Positions 10,511 to 21,356 of a stretch of DNA of 64,000 nt are shown one piece after another (the stretch's first letter is position 1; each line of letters begins with the position of its first letter). Where the stretch lies: positions 49,368-113,367 of the forward strand of contig JACVRA010000093.1 in the NCBI GenBank assembly GCA_019828545.1. Reading direction: 5' to 3'. This DNA comes from Paracamarosporium sp. OC-R06-R3 (taxonomy: Eukaryota > Ascomycota > Dothideomycetes > Pleosporales > Didymosphaeriaceae). A model generated the notes under the pieces. The model had not been told where the DNA came from, did not search any database, and saw nothing but the letters and a program-made list of their open reading frames with translations. The position numbers and the translations under genes are program-made.

Positions 10511-12125
10511 TCAGAACGCGAATGCGTCCTGCCTTGGCTGCGCCCGCGTTATTCGCCAGATCTGAATCGGCGTTGACGTCGGATAGAAAGGCCCATCCTG
10601 GAGCCGCTCAGGCACTGGTGCGAAATCCACCTGCTGCAGCGTGAAGCGGTTTCGTCCTACCCCACAGAAATCAGCAACACCTCACCAGACGTCGCAACAT
10701 GATGTATTTTGTGGGGAGACCCACTACACGCGTTCAAAAAGGTCTCGAACGTCTGCTCGTTGCGTATTGTCGCAGCAACTAAAACTTGCAGTGCCGGATT
10801 CAGCTCGAAAAATTCCCTCATTGACGAAACGAGGGCCGGAATCACTACCGAATCGTACGTCTGCCATGGTTGTTTTCTTGGTTCAGCGGGTTCCCCTCGT
10901 CCAAGCGCTTAGGAGAGCTGGCTTACCACATCGGCCCCTAGAAGCACATCCGGTACTTCCATCCCGTAGTCTTCTAAAAATGTATTGCCATTGAGAGGCC
11001 ATCCCCACCTCAACGCCGCTGTATTCACGGCGGTCCGAGACGCGTCGAGCTGGTTGAGGAAGATGTTGGTCTTGATTGCGTCCACAACCGCCTCGTCACC
11101 ATCGGTTGCAACGATGCCCGTCACACCGAGGTGCTTTGCGCAGAGTATCGACAGCATGCCCGTCCCGGCCCCGAGTTCAAATACTCTCTTGCCGTGGACC
11201 ATCGCGCATCCGCCATCAGAAGTCAAGTATTGCCCTAGGAGCAATGCGGCTTCCCAAGTTCGGAGGCCCGTGGCTAAATTTGTGCGTGCGACGTCAGTCA
11301 AAGTCAGAGTATCGGGGACTCGGTACCTTGCATATGTCTGTCTCAAGTGCACATAAAAACCCTCTTCTTCATCGATGGTCTAAGGCACATATGCAATCGC
11401 ACCAGGACGTTACGTACTTCCTGATGATGAAATCACCGAGCGGGACTCGAGGAGCGTCACTGAGTAGTCGCTAGATGCATTTTGGTCGGTAGAGTGACGC
11501 GCATATGCGTAAGTCACATACGCTTTCTGTTGAGCAGACTCGGACTCAGACAGAACACTTGACCCTAGAATGGAAGAGAGCGCTGCCATGAGATTGTCGG
11601 AAATTTCCTAATCACGGAACAAGATGCAACGGTTAGTAAGGTGAGAATTGTCTGCCGCGACAGAAGTTTTGACAGCGAAGCATTGCGTGGGCCGGAGAAC
11701 CAGTACAGTGCCAGGATAGTAGACCAATATCTTTTGGCTGATTGAAACGTAGCCCGAAGGTTTGGACCGGACCACGTCGTTGCGATCTGGTCCTTCCAAA
11801 AAGGCACGAGTGCTACCCTGACACCGTAACGGGGTGACGCGACAGTGCATATTGAATGAAAAGTGGATAGCCATACATCTTCTTCGGGGTCGTTGATTGC
11901 TCTTTCAAGCTTCGAGATCAGAACCTTAAGCACTCTGAGACGATATCGATCTGGTGGTAGAGCTTGAATCTTCTCTGTATCAAATAGGTTACTGAACATC
12001 CAAGACTGCACCTCCGGGTCCTTGAGAGCATGATCCTCGAGCCATTTTAGTTGTGAGGGCTCGACAAGCTGGTAGTATTGGCGGCGAAATATCACCAGTT
12101 CCGTCCACGCGTCTTGTGCAGCCAT
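10511..12125 (-). CDS. EFM3: EFM3/FAM86-type protein-lysine methyltransferase
   Basis: Five exons on the minus strand: 12125-11877, 11607-11418, 11273-10927, 10860-10725 and 10656-10511. They join to 355 residues with all phases matching. Residues 10-45 (RRQYYQLVEPSQLKWLEDH and on) resemble the N-terminal FAM86 domain. E-I-S-D-N-L-M, S-S-S-G-T-T-G-L-R-T-W-E and the SAM-binding motif F-E-L-G-A-G-T-G (about residues 179-186) follow, then G-A-D-V-T-Y-D and a C-terminal F-Y-P-T-S-T-P-I-Q-I segment. The conserved motifs cross splice junctions, which supports the introns (269, 144, 66 and 68 bp). Yeast Efm3 and human FAM86A methylate a lysine of elongation factor 2; that substrate is inferred here. 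The protein should be cytosolic. The gene is head-to-head with ribosomal protein eS24, with 365 bp between starts. Two introns are unusually long for this window. Confidence 0.85.
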
Positions 12126-12490
12126 GATAGATGCAGCACGGGTTGCTATGAAACCTTGATAAGCTCTTGCCTCGGAACAGATTTAGTACCTTGTATGGCT
12201 TACAAGATAAATTGCTGGAGGTGTTGCAACGAAAGTGCTGCAGGTGCGCTTACCTAATTGGGCGCCCCGCTCCTGGGCCGCTTAGCGAGAGGTGCCAAGA
12301 CACACTCAAGATCAATTTTGAACCACAGCCGAACTTCTCACGTCGACGATATCCTGCGCCAACAGCACCCACCCACACCGACACAGAGCAGGATCGATTT
12401 CCGTTCAGTACGTCCTGCACCGTCCGGACACGCGATATTTTGACGTAGCACTCCCTAACAACGCTCAGATCGGCACAGCTCGTCCTCAAC
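12126..12490. promoter_or_regulatory. Divergent promoter shared by EFM3-like and eS24 genes
   Basis: 365 bases separate the two start codons, which face away from each other. No clear TATA box. Both genes act in translation, so co-regulation is plausible but is inference. Confidence 0.5.
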
Positions 12491-13035
12491 ATGGCTGATT
12501 CCCAGGTCACTCTGCGCACGCGCAAGTTCATCCGCAACCCCCTCCTCGGCCGCCGCCAGATGGTTGTGTAAGTGCAGGATACCGGTCGCGATGCGGACAC
12601 AAGGAAGGAAGGTCTAATGGCATGCAGCGACGTCCTCCACCCCAACCGTCCCAACGTCTCCAAGGACGAACTCCGTGGCAAGCTCGGTGAGCTTTACAAG
12701 GCCAAGAAGGACGATGTCTCCGTCTTCGGCTTCAAGACACACTTTGGTGGCGGCAAGAGCACCGGCTTCGCCCTCATCTACGACAGCCCCGAGGCCATGA
12801 AGAAGTTCGAGCCCCACTACAGGCTGGTGCGGTACGGCATGGCCTCCAAGATCGAGAAGGCCAGCAGGCAGCAGCGTACGTCGCCCTCCCATACCACCGT
12901 TCCACGGATATACCCGTCGGGTCAAGGATGTGTTCGACATGTGCTGACACGGAAACAGGCAAGCAACGCAAGAACAGGTCGAAGGAGTTCCGGGGTACGG
13001 CCAAGACCAAGGGTGGCGACAAGAAGAAGAAATAA
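12491..13035 (+). CDS. rps24: 40S ribosomal protein S24 (eS24)
   Basis: Three exons: 12491-12567, 12628-12875 and 12959-13035, giving 133 residues, close to the 135 of yeast. The N terminus [20 protein letters not shown] and the central [15 protein letters not shown] are typical eS24 sequence, followed by [15 protein letters not shown]. It ends in a basic tail with KKKK. Introns of 60 bp (gtaagt...gcag) and 83 bp (gtacgt...acag) both split codons and restore the frame. The protein is a structural part of the small ribosomal subunit. An intron soon after the start codon is common in fungal ribosomal protein genes. Codon use is strongly biased to C/G-ending codons, as expected for high expression. 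Confidence 0.97.
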
Positions 13036-14208
13036 GCGGGTGCGCTATGATGGTCGGGACGGAGTCGGTTCTCTGGTTCGGGTGGTTCACCGTGGACATG
13101 ACGGAGTTGCAGTGGGCATTATCATCGTGTACAGTTACGAGAAATGCCTGAAAAACTCTTGCACTGGGCCGGCAAGATGGGACGGCGTTTGAGATCTCAT
13201 GTCAGTCAGCTAACCATCAAATGCATATCATGGACCTTTCCATTTCCTGAATACGATCGTTTCACAATCTGTGCACCACGAGATTCATACTGGATTGGGG
13301 CATGTGGTCATTGATGGCCCGTCGTGTTTGGATTGCGGTAGTACTTTTGTACCGACGGATCACCGTGAGACAGTTGATTTATTCTTGTCCTTTGCGACAT
13401 ACTCACAATGCCTGTACACCGAACTGGGATGCATAGTACTCGGACAACCGCTGCTACTACCCTGTCTGACCCCCACACCCAACAACATGCTTCTCTTACT
13501 AACATCCTACATTCATCAACATTCACTGTTATCATCGTCAACTTGCAAGGTCGCACACCCCTATTTTATTTTCCCACTGGCGCGTAATGAGATGTACCAT
13601 GCTTGTTATGGCCGTGGTTATGTCGGGAACCCGATCTCACTCACCTCGCCACTATACTGCCGGCAAATACCGACACAGCCAGGGAACCCTTTGCATCTGC
13701 CATGAACTGCGAAAGACCATATTTAGACACATCACATGCTGCCACCCATCGGCGTGATCCTTCGTCACTCACCTTTCTTAGGATTTGCTCGATTACTCTA
13801 CTCCCGCTTGTACGCTAGAACTCCCACTCCCACTCTCAATCTTAAACGCCAACCTTGTCCTGTTTCAGAATGCTGACATGCCATGCAACCCCGTTGTTCT
13901 CGTGCGGACGTGCACCTCGCCTAAGCTTCAAGCAAAATGTCCGCGAGGCAGAATGCTCCGCGATCTGACTGCATTGCACCACGCAGCTTATTTCGACCGC
14001 ATGAGGGGTCTGAGACTGTTGGTTGGTTCGCAACTCCGCGCTGAACGGGTTCTAAAGGAATAGAAATATATTACATTTTATCGTTAGGGGTATATCTATG
14101 ACAAGCTATGGACTTGCAGCTCTTTTCGTTCATCATACAGGGTAGTGTAGTAACAAGGTGGACAGCCGTAGCTTCCACGAGGGAGTATAGGCTAGAGGGA
14201 TACAACAA
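13036..14208. other. Intergenic, 1.2 kb, 3' regions of two converging genes
   Basis: Holds the 3' flank of eS24 and of the Swc2-like gene. Several pyrimidine-rich stretches (13440-13560, 13790-13860) but no gene I can support. Confidence 0.5.
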
Positions 14209-16278
14209 TTAGGTAGCAGTAGTAGTAGCAGTAGCAGTCTCTTCCGTCTTTACTGCCGCAGCCGGTGCCCCGCTCCCTTCCGCTGCATCACCGACGGCAC
14301 TCTTCTCACTTACAACAGCCTCGACAGGCTTCGGCTCACCCGCAGCTTGCACAGGAGGAGCACTAGGCCTCTTTTTCTCCATCTCCAGAAATCTTTTCGG
14401 CACCCCAGCCGCAGGTGCCATGCCCAAGAAACCTTTGCCTCTGCTCTCCATTGGCTTCGCTCTTCCCCCAACATAACATCCCAACTCCCCGCACCACACA
14501 AACCCTCCACCAACCACACCTCTCAGCACGCCAAACGCCCTGCTATCTCTATACGCAATCCCCGTTTCCGGGTCGCGGTACCTCGCCTCTTTGTTGCTGA
14601 CCGCACAAAGCTCCTTCTTCGGCTTGGCAAGCGCTTCCTTCTCCTTTTTCGTCTTTGGCGCATTGAGCATGGCTGTGACAAAGGCGGTTGCATCTGGCAC
14701 CGACCAATTGAAGAGTGCGGTCGATAACTGTACTAGCGCTGCTTTGTCTTTTTCTTTGAGCAGAGACGCAGTGGAGCGGGCGCGGCTTGGTGCTGCAGCA
14801 GTATCAAGGTTTGGGAAGGAAGAGAGGATGAGCAGGTTGCGGAGTGCACGACGAATGACTTTACGGCGTGGAGGTGGAGGTGGTGGCGGTGGTTTCTGGA
14901 ATTGTGCGAGAAGATTCTGTGGTGATAGGGTTGTGGGTTCTTGGGGGAAAAGTGAAGGAGTGAGGGAGAGATTGGAGAAGTCGGGGTTTGAAGTTGAGAG
15001 GAAAGGGTTTGGGGGCAGCTCGGGCTGTGAGGTGATGAAGAGGTTGGATGGTAAACCGGGTTGCGAGGTATGTTCTTGTTGTGGCTGCGCATATTGCTCC
15101 ATGCCGAGAAGGAAGGAGTCTGAATTCGAGGCTGGAGTAAACATGATGTTGTTCGCGAATGGTAAACCTTCCGACACCGTGACGTCCTGCATTGGTGTTT
15201 GTGAGTCTGCTAATGACACAGGCTGCGAGTCGATGCCTGGTGCTTGCGATGTCGCTACGGTTTGTGGAGTCTGAGAAGCCTGCAATGGACCAGCGGGCGT
15301 GGACGTCTGTTGGTCAGTCTGATCGACAGGCGCAGATTGACTGTTTGTGGATACCGAGACGGATGCCTCCTTGTTTAGTTTCTCCTCCAGATCTTCGAGT
15401 TTAGGGGCATCCTTCCCCGTGTACTTGATTTTGTCATCGACCCAAACTCCGGGACCACTGTAGAAGCGAATGAACGGACCATCGATCTGCCTGTTCTTGA
15501 GGGCATCAATCTTGGCTTGTCTTTCGGCAGCTCTCTGTTCCTCGGCCTCTTCCCAGCGGTGCAGTGTCTTCTTGTTTATTCGTTCTACTCGGGCGGCTTC
15601 AGCTAGACGTTCGGCCTGGGTCAGAGGCTTGGGCTCATCTTTGGCCTTGCGCGCCTCTGCGGCCTTCATCATGGCCAGGGTCTCGTCGCGGCGCTGGTCC
15701 TTCTCCTTGAGCTTCGCCAGAGTGTGCTCCTTGTTTGCCATTGTTTGCTTCCTCGACGAAGTTCGCGTGGGTCCATCTTCCTCGGTGGGGATCCACGACG
15801 CCCTCTCCGACTTCTTCTTGGGCCGCGGCGGGGCAGGCGCTGGGGATTGGGAGGAGGTAGACGGGACATCGAGTTTGACGCGTTTGCGAGAGGCGGCGGC
15901 CAGACGTGCGGCGAAGGGGTTGGCAGCCGTCTTGCGTTTCTTGGACCGCTCCTGACGCTCTGCCTTGCGCAGCTCCTTTTCCCCCGCGTCGTCATCGCCG
16001 GCGTCGTCGTCGTCGTCGGACGACGAAGAGTCCAGGTTGTAGTCCTCTTGCTCGTTCGCGTCATCGCCCACAAACTCCTCCTCGTTGGCAACCTCCTCCC
16101 ATTCCTCTCCCCACTCTTCCTGCTCGGCCGACTTGGCCAGGAGCGTGGACATGCGATTGCCCGCGTTTGATCTCCGCGCGCGCGAAACGACCATGAGATC
16201 GGCGGGCGCGTCGGGCTCGCTGTCGCCCTCGGACGTCGAGGGCCGGCCATGGGGGTCAGAGGGCGTCGCGTCGTCCAT
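14209..16278 (-). CDS. VPS72: Swc2/Vps72 (YL1 family), SWR1 chromatin-remodelling subunit
   Basis: Single exon, 689 residues. Near residue 30 the YL1 signature V-S-R-A-R-R-S-N-A-G-N-R-M-S-T-L-L is followed by long acidic stretches (EEWGEEWEEVANEEEF and a poly-Ser/Asp block) that suit binding to H2A.Z-H2B. Basic segments and a Lys/Glu-rich probable coiled coil cover about residues 180-260. The middle is Gln/Thr/Pro-rich low complexity with an eight-proline run. The C-terminal YL1_C domain is clear: C-A-V-S-N-K-E-A-R-Y-R-D-P-E-T-G-I-A-Y, then the glycine-rich F-G-V-L-R-G-V-V-G-G-G. In yeast Swc2 recognises H2A.Z and nucleosome-free DNA within SWR1; this role is inferred by homology. It is head-to-head with the PUF gene across a 1.6-kb spacer. 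No intron was needed. Confidence 0.92.
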   Translation of the reverse strand: MDDATPSDPHGRPSTSEGDSEPDAPADLMVVSRARRSNAGNRMSTLLAKSAEQEEWGEEWEEVANEEEFVGDDANEQEDYNLDSSSSDDDDDAGDDDAGEKELRKAERQERSKKRKTAANPFAARLAAASRKRVKLDVPSTSSQSPAPAPPRPKKKSERASWIPTEEDGPTRTSSRKQTMANKEHTLAKLKEKDQRRDETLAMMKAAEARKAKDEPKPLTQAERLAEAARVERINKKTLHRWEEAEEQRAAERQAKIDALKNRQIDGPFIRFYSGPGVWVDDKIKYTGKDAPKLEDLEEKLNKEASVSVSTNSQSAPVDQTDQQTSTPAGPLQASQTPQTVATSQAPGIDSQPVSLADSQTPMQDVTVSEGLPFANNIMFTPASNSDSFLLGMEQYAQPQQEHTSQPGLPSNLFITSQPELPPNPFLSTSNPDFSNLSLTPSLFPQEPTTLSPQNLLAQFQKPPPPPPPPRRKVIRRALRNLLILSSFPNLDTAAAPSRARSTASLLKEKDKAALVQLSTALFNWSVPDATAFVTAMLNAPKTKKEKEALAKPKKELCAVSNKEARYRDPETGIAYRDSRAFGVLRGVVGGGFVWCGELGCYVGGRAKPMESRGKGFLGMAPAAGVPKRFLEMEKKRPSAPPVQAAGEPKPVEAVVSEKSAVGDAAEGSGAPAAAVKTEETATATTTAT

Positions 16279-17551
16279 GGCGGCGCGCAGAGAGGATGTG
16301 GATGCGGGGAGAAGGCTGCGGTGCCGGCGACGGGGCGCGAGGGAAGGTGCAAGCGGGATGCTGAGGCGGCTTAGCGCGCGGGCAGGACGTGGACAAGGGC
16401 GGCGGGCAGGCTTCGAGAAGGAAGACGTGGAAGAGTCGGTTCATGCGCGTTTCAAGGCGCGATGCAACGATGCAATGGGGTGGATGCACGCGACCAAGGC
16501 TTGCGCAGCCATGCGCCATCTGCGCGGGGCCCAAAGCGGCTTGGGCGGGCCAAGGGCGCTGAAACATAGCGGCGCCCAGGCTGTCTATCGGAGGGAAAGA
16601 CGTAGCGGCGATTGCGAATGCTCACAGACGGCGGCCCAAAAGGGAACGCGGTGGGATGCAGCGGACAATGTGCACCGGGGCCGGCATGGCGCTGTGCTGC
16701 GTGGTTTGATCCTGCATGGCGGAGCAGCAAAGGCTCGTCTCGACAGCCTCCGGGCGCTCCAGAGGGGAGTCCCTCATGCATCATGTATCATGTGACCTCC
16801 TCGCAGCAACTCCAACACCAAGCACCCACACAGACGGCGGAAGCGAGCGACACTAGCAACTCCAATAGGCACGGCGGCCAATGGCAGCAGCAGGCGGGGC
16901 TGGTCCACGTCAGACGCAGCGACGGTGTCGTTCGACGTTGTTTCATGTGTGGGCGGGCCAGTTACGAGTAGACGGGAGCGCCCTCAGCGCCCCTATTGCG
17001 CGTGGCCCAGCCCAGACGGCTCCTCGACGTCCTCAGGTTCGCGCGCCCGTCCCGATCGGTGCGGTGCGTGTATGCCTGCGCCTGCGCCTGTGCCTGTGCC
17101 GGTGCCTGTGCTTGCGTGGGCGTTTTGCGTCGACGAGTCGCCCGTCCGTGTGCCTGACCCAGCCGCTAGCTAGCTCCACGCGAATACTTTACCACGCCCT
17201 CACCACCTACCCTTACCCTCTCCTCCTCCCTCCTGCGCCTCCGCATCTCTTCCGTCTGCCTCCGCCCGCCCCCCCCGATGAGCGAAGCGGCCTAATCGCG
17301 CCTAATCCCCTTTGCTTCGCTTCTCCAGGCTGCTCGCGGCTTGTCTATTGCTGTATCGTAATCAGGACTCCCGCCGGCGACGACCTGTGTCTCATTCACG
17401 AGACCAAGCCCGGCCCGTCACTCCTTGATTGCCATTGCCGCCTGCGTTGAACGCGCTCCCTAGCCCGCCAACGCTCGCCGCCCTGTGCACCGCGCTCCCT
17501 CGAGCCTCTGCGTCTCACAACCACACCAGCCCGCCGCCGCCCACAGCTGCT

Positions 17552-17580
17552 GCATCTGCATCCGCATCCGCATCCGCACT
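17552..17580 (+). repeat. GCATCC hexamer array
   Basis: Five imperfect copies of GCATCY in the probable leader of the PUF gene; likely length-variable. Confidence 0.6.
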
Positions 17581-17595
17581 CGAAAGAGCTGCCTG

Positions 17596-17620
17596 CACTG
17601 CACTGCACTGCACTGCACTG
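17596..17620 (+). repeat. CACTG pentamer microsatellite (5 copies)
   Basis: Five perfect tandem CACTG units in the same leader region, 239 bases upstream of the PUF start codon. Confidence 0.85.
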
Positions 17621-17858
17621 CCCCCGCCGTCAACTGGCAACCTGGCCTGGATCCCAGCGGTGTGCACCTGTACTCTTCCACCCCCCATCGGGCACAACGT
17701 TGAGCTGAGCCCCGTCTCTTGCTGGCAATAATCCACTCGCCTCACATTCCTTTGGCCGGTACCAACCCACGTTTCTGCCGTTACCCTGGTCTTGGTACCT
17801 CGATATTCCTTCTCCTAGACAACACCGCACAAACTAAAGACAGGGTCTGTAATACCTA

Positions 17859-20800
17859 ATGGCTCCCTCGAACCGCCCGGAGCACCATATCAACCTCAAC
17901 TACATTCCCCAGCTCACCTCGCAGCCCCCGCTGTCCGCCTCGTCCACCACGTCCGCGTCCCCCACCGAACCTCCCTCCTCGGGCGGCTCAATTCGCTTCC
18001 CAATGCCGTCCGCCAACACATCCAACCCGCTCGCGGGTGCTGCTGCGGGTGCGAGGCTTGGAGCAGGGTCCCCATCGCATGAATATGGTGGCAGATTATA
18101 CTCGAAGCGGTTTGTCGCATCCTGAAACCCGCGCTCAGGCCCCATTTTGGCTAACCTCCTATGCAGAGCTCGCGAGATCCAAGCTCAGGAAGGCCTCACT
18201 CCCCAAATGTGGGGTCCTCCCACGAGTGGAAATTCCACGCCGCTTCGAGAGACCATCCCAGAGTCACCCAACGGCGAGAGCTTCCCCGACTTCAACGGTG
18301 CAATGCCAGAAGTCGCCACTACCCAGACATCTGGCCGCCGTGCCCGCGCTGGCACCCTTCCCTCGCGATTCTCTCCCTCGGCCGCACCGCCAGGTCTGCT
18401 ATCCGCTTCATCACTCCTTCCCAAGACGTCTCGCCCAACACCTTCGACGAGCCCCTTCAAGCCCGGCTCGGGCACACCCACTGAAAACGCCGGTTTCGCT
18501 GCTCCTCTCGGCTCGACCAACGCAGCCGCCAAATCAGCACTCCTATCTCGCCTACGAGCCGGCTCGATGCCGCAACGACCAGGCTTTCTGCCGCCTGCTG
18601 TGTCGCCGTTCGGAAACCCCATCTTTTCTACCGGATGGGCAAGCAGCCGTGACCGAAGCAGCACGCTCCAGAGCATTGCATCTCAGCCTTCGAACGGCCC
18701 CACATCACCACAGTCTTCCTTCTCCAGGGATTCTCTTGCCGATACCGATGTGAAGACATTGGATTACCTTGGTCTCGTGGACACTCCTCAGCCAGCCCGC
18801 GCCACCCTTGCTCCATCTGACATCGAACTTCTCCTCGAAGGCCAACGCAATGCAGCCAACCAAAACGCAACCGCTGCTGCCAACCGTTTCCGCTCATATT
18901 CGGTCAATGCCAAGGAAAAATACGCCGATGAGGAGGATGAGCTCGAACAAGCTGCCTACGGCAACTACAGCGGAAGCATGACTCCGGCAGAAGCAAATGC
19001 TCTGGCCATCCACGAGGCTGTCCGCCAACACAATCTGGAGGTACAAGCATTTGCCAACTTCGCTAGCGCTACTCGTCCTCGTGCGCGCACTGCGGGTGTT
19101 CTCGACTCACCGTCGCAGCGACTCATGCGAAACTACCTTCCGACTTCGTCCCGACTTGACAGCAGCCTCACCGCTGCAGACTTGACCGAGGATGCAGAGT
19201 ACAACCTGACTGAAGCTGTCAAGAGCCTCCAGCTGGGCGGCAAACCCAGCTCGAACCTTGGTGATGATACCCTGGAGGGTCCCACCCGAGCGCTTTGGCT
19301 TGGTAACATACCATCATCCACCACTGTTTCATCCCTAGATGTCATCTTCAAGGCTTTCGGTCCCATTGAGTCTACCCGTGTTCTGACTCACAAGAACTGC
19401 GGGTTTGTCAACTACGAGAACATTGACAGTGCCATTCAGGCGAAGCTACAGCTGAATGGCAAAGAGATTTTCCCTGGTGCTGGTCCAGTGCGTATCGGTT
19501 ATGCCAAGGTCCCCAGTGCGGCAGCTACTCCTGGTCATAACGGTCTCTTCCCTTCTCCAAGTCCCGATCCACTTGCTAAATCCCAAACCGAAGGTGCAAA
19601 TTCGTCAAGCACTGTTTCCAAAGCCAACGGCGTGCGTGCTGAAAGTGCCAACGTTCCTCTCACCACTCCTGAGCTGACCGACATCCGTGGCGATATCGTC
19701 AATATTGTAAAAGAGCTAGGTGCCACGGATGAAGAGCAGTTGCGCATCTCGGCCCAAGTCGAGCAGGCTGTTCAGAACGATGACTATGTATCGGAGATCC
19801 CTCCTGTTGAAGAGCCCAGCCATACGCGCGTTCACGATGCGCCACGTCTGCGGGACATCCGCAAGCGAATCGACAACAACTCATGCTCTCAGCCTGAGAT
19901 CGAGGAAATTGCTATGAACATGCTACCCGAAATCGCTGAGCTGTCGTCAGATTACCTGGGCAACACTGTCGTCCAGAAGTTGTTCGAATACTGCTCCGAA
20001 CCCACTAAGGAGGCCATGCTGCGTGAGATTGCTCCTCATCTGGCTAAGATTGGCATTCACAAGAATGGAACATGGGCTGCACAGAAGATCATTGACGTTG
20101 CCAGGACCCCTACTCTACAGAAGATGGTTGTTGATGCTCTCCGACCATACGCTGTAGCTCTCTTCCTTGACCAGTTCGGTAACTACGTCATGCAAGGTTG
20201 CCTCCGCTACTCAGCTCCGCTGAACAACTTCATCTTTGAAGCCATGCTCAGCCGCTTGTGGGATCTTGCTCAGGGTCGATTCGGTGCGCGAGCGATGCGG
20301 GCTTGCTTGGAGAGCCATTACGCAACAAAGGACCAGCAGCGCATGGTAGCTGCCGCGATTGCCCTCCACAGCGTGCAGCTTGCGACCAATGCCAATGGTG
20401 CCTTGCTTCTCACCTGGTTCCTCGACACTTGCAACTTCCCTAGGCGTCGCACTGTCCTTGCTCCTAGGCTCGTCCCACATATTGTTCATCTATGCACTCA
20501 CAAGGTTGCTTACCTAACAGTCCTGAAAATAATCAACCAGCGCAATGAACCTGATGCTCGTGACACCATCCTCCAGGCACTGTTTTTCTCGCCAAACGAT
20601 CAAGTCCTGGAAGATATCCTCATTGATCAGAACTGCGGCGCGACATTGATTTTTAAGGTGTTGACAACTCCTTTCTTCGATGAGAAGATCCGTCCGGATG
20701 TTGTTCAGAATGTCCGCAACGTCTTGACACGCATCAAGGCACAGCCGGGACAGGGTTACAAGCGTTTGATGGACGAAGTAAATCTCTCCACGCGCGGTGG

Positions 20801-21356
20801 CCCTGGCCACCGAGAGCATTCCCAAACTCGGCCTGCTTCTTCTCGCGACAGCCCTGCAGGCTCTCATGCTGAGCCTCGGCAGTTCTACCCGGGCATCGCT
20901 GCACCTGGAATGGATCCCATCGCACTGCAAAGGACCGCAAGCATGGATTCCAATGGCTTCGAGCAGTATCCCATGGGCGGGAACGGCCCAATGTTCATGC
21001 CTGGTATGCAGGGTATGACTGGTCCTCAACAGCTTCAATATCAACAACTTCTTGCATCACAGACACGAGGCCAGCCTTTCTACCCCCAAATGAATGGCTT
21101 CCAACCTCCGGGTTCTGGCATGGATTTTAGGAACGTAAGCCCCGTTGCAGCTCCCGGCTTCACCGGTTCGCCTATGCTTCAGCCCGCTGCCCTCGGACAA
21201 GGGATGAACCCGGTCATGGGTGCGCAGATGTATCCTTACGGCATGTATGTGCCTCAGCAGCAACAACAAGCCGCTGGAGGTGGTCAACGACGCGGCAGGG
21301 TAGGTCAACCGCTTGGACGAATGCAAATGGACAAAGCTGATCAAATGCAGCGATAA
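17859..21356 (+). CDS. RRM + Pumilio-repeat RNA-binding protein, Jsn1/Puf2 type
   Basis: Two exons, 17859-18109 and 18167-21356; the 57-bp intron splits an Arg codon. The protein has 1,146 residues. A Ser/Pro-rich disordered N terminus is followed by one RRM at about 456-535, with RNP2 (LWLGNI) and RNP1 (NCGFVNYE). A PUF domain then spans about 645-950, with repeats such as SSDYLGNTVVQKLFEYC, KNGTWAAQKIID, FGNYVMQGCLRY and FGARAMRACLESH. The last 190 residues are Gln/Met/Gly/Pro-rich with a CAG-type glutamine run. RRM plus PUF in one chain is the arrangement of yeast Jsn1/Puf1 and Puf2, which bind 3' UTRs of mRNAs, many for membrane proteins. A cytoplasmic post-transcriptional regulator is inferred. 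Exon 1 is short and begins with the first ATG of a CT-rich leader. Confidence 0.92.

Larger units (their letters stand above)
16279..17858. promoter_or_regulatory. Divergent promoter and long leader, Swc2-like / PUF genes
   Basis: 1.58 kb of GC- and CT-rich DNA between opposing start codons. The right half (16980-17858) is strongly pyrimidine-rich on the plus strand with runs of imperfect hexamers (GCCTGY at 17074-17115, GCATCC at 17552-17580) and a CACTG repeat. The pattern fits a long 5' leader of the PUF gene. Many short frames here are compositional artefacts. Confidence 0.5.

Noticed and set aside
14591..15274. 227-codon plus-strand frame
   Set aside because: Exact antisense shadow of the Swc2-like gene; poly-Gly and Arg runs mirror the Pro-rich and acidic coding strand.
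18037..18753. 238-codon plus-strand frame in the PUF gene
   Set aside because: Out of frame with the RRM/PUF protein and rich in Pro/Arg/His, as expected for a shadow frame.
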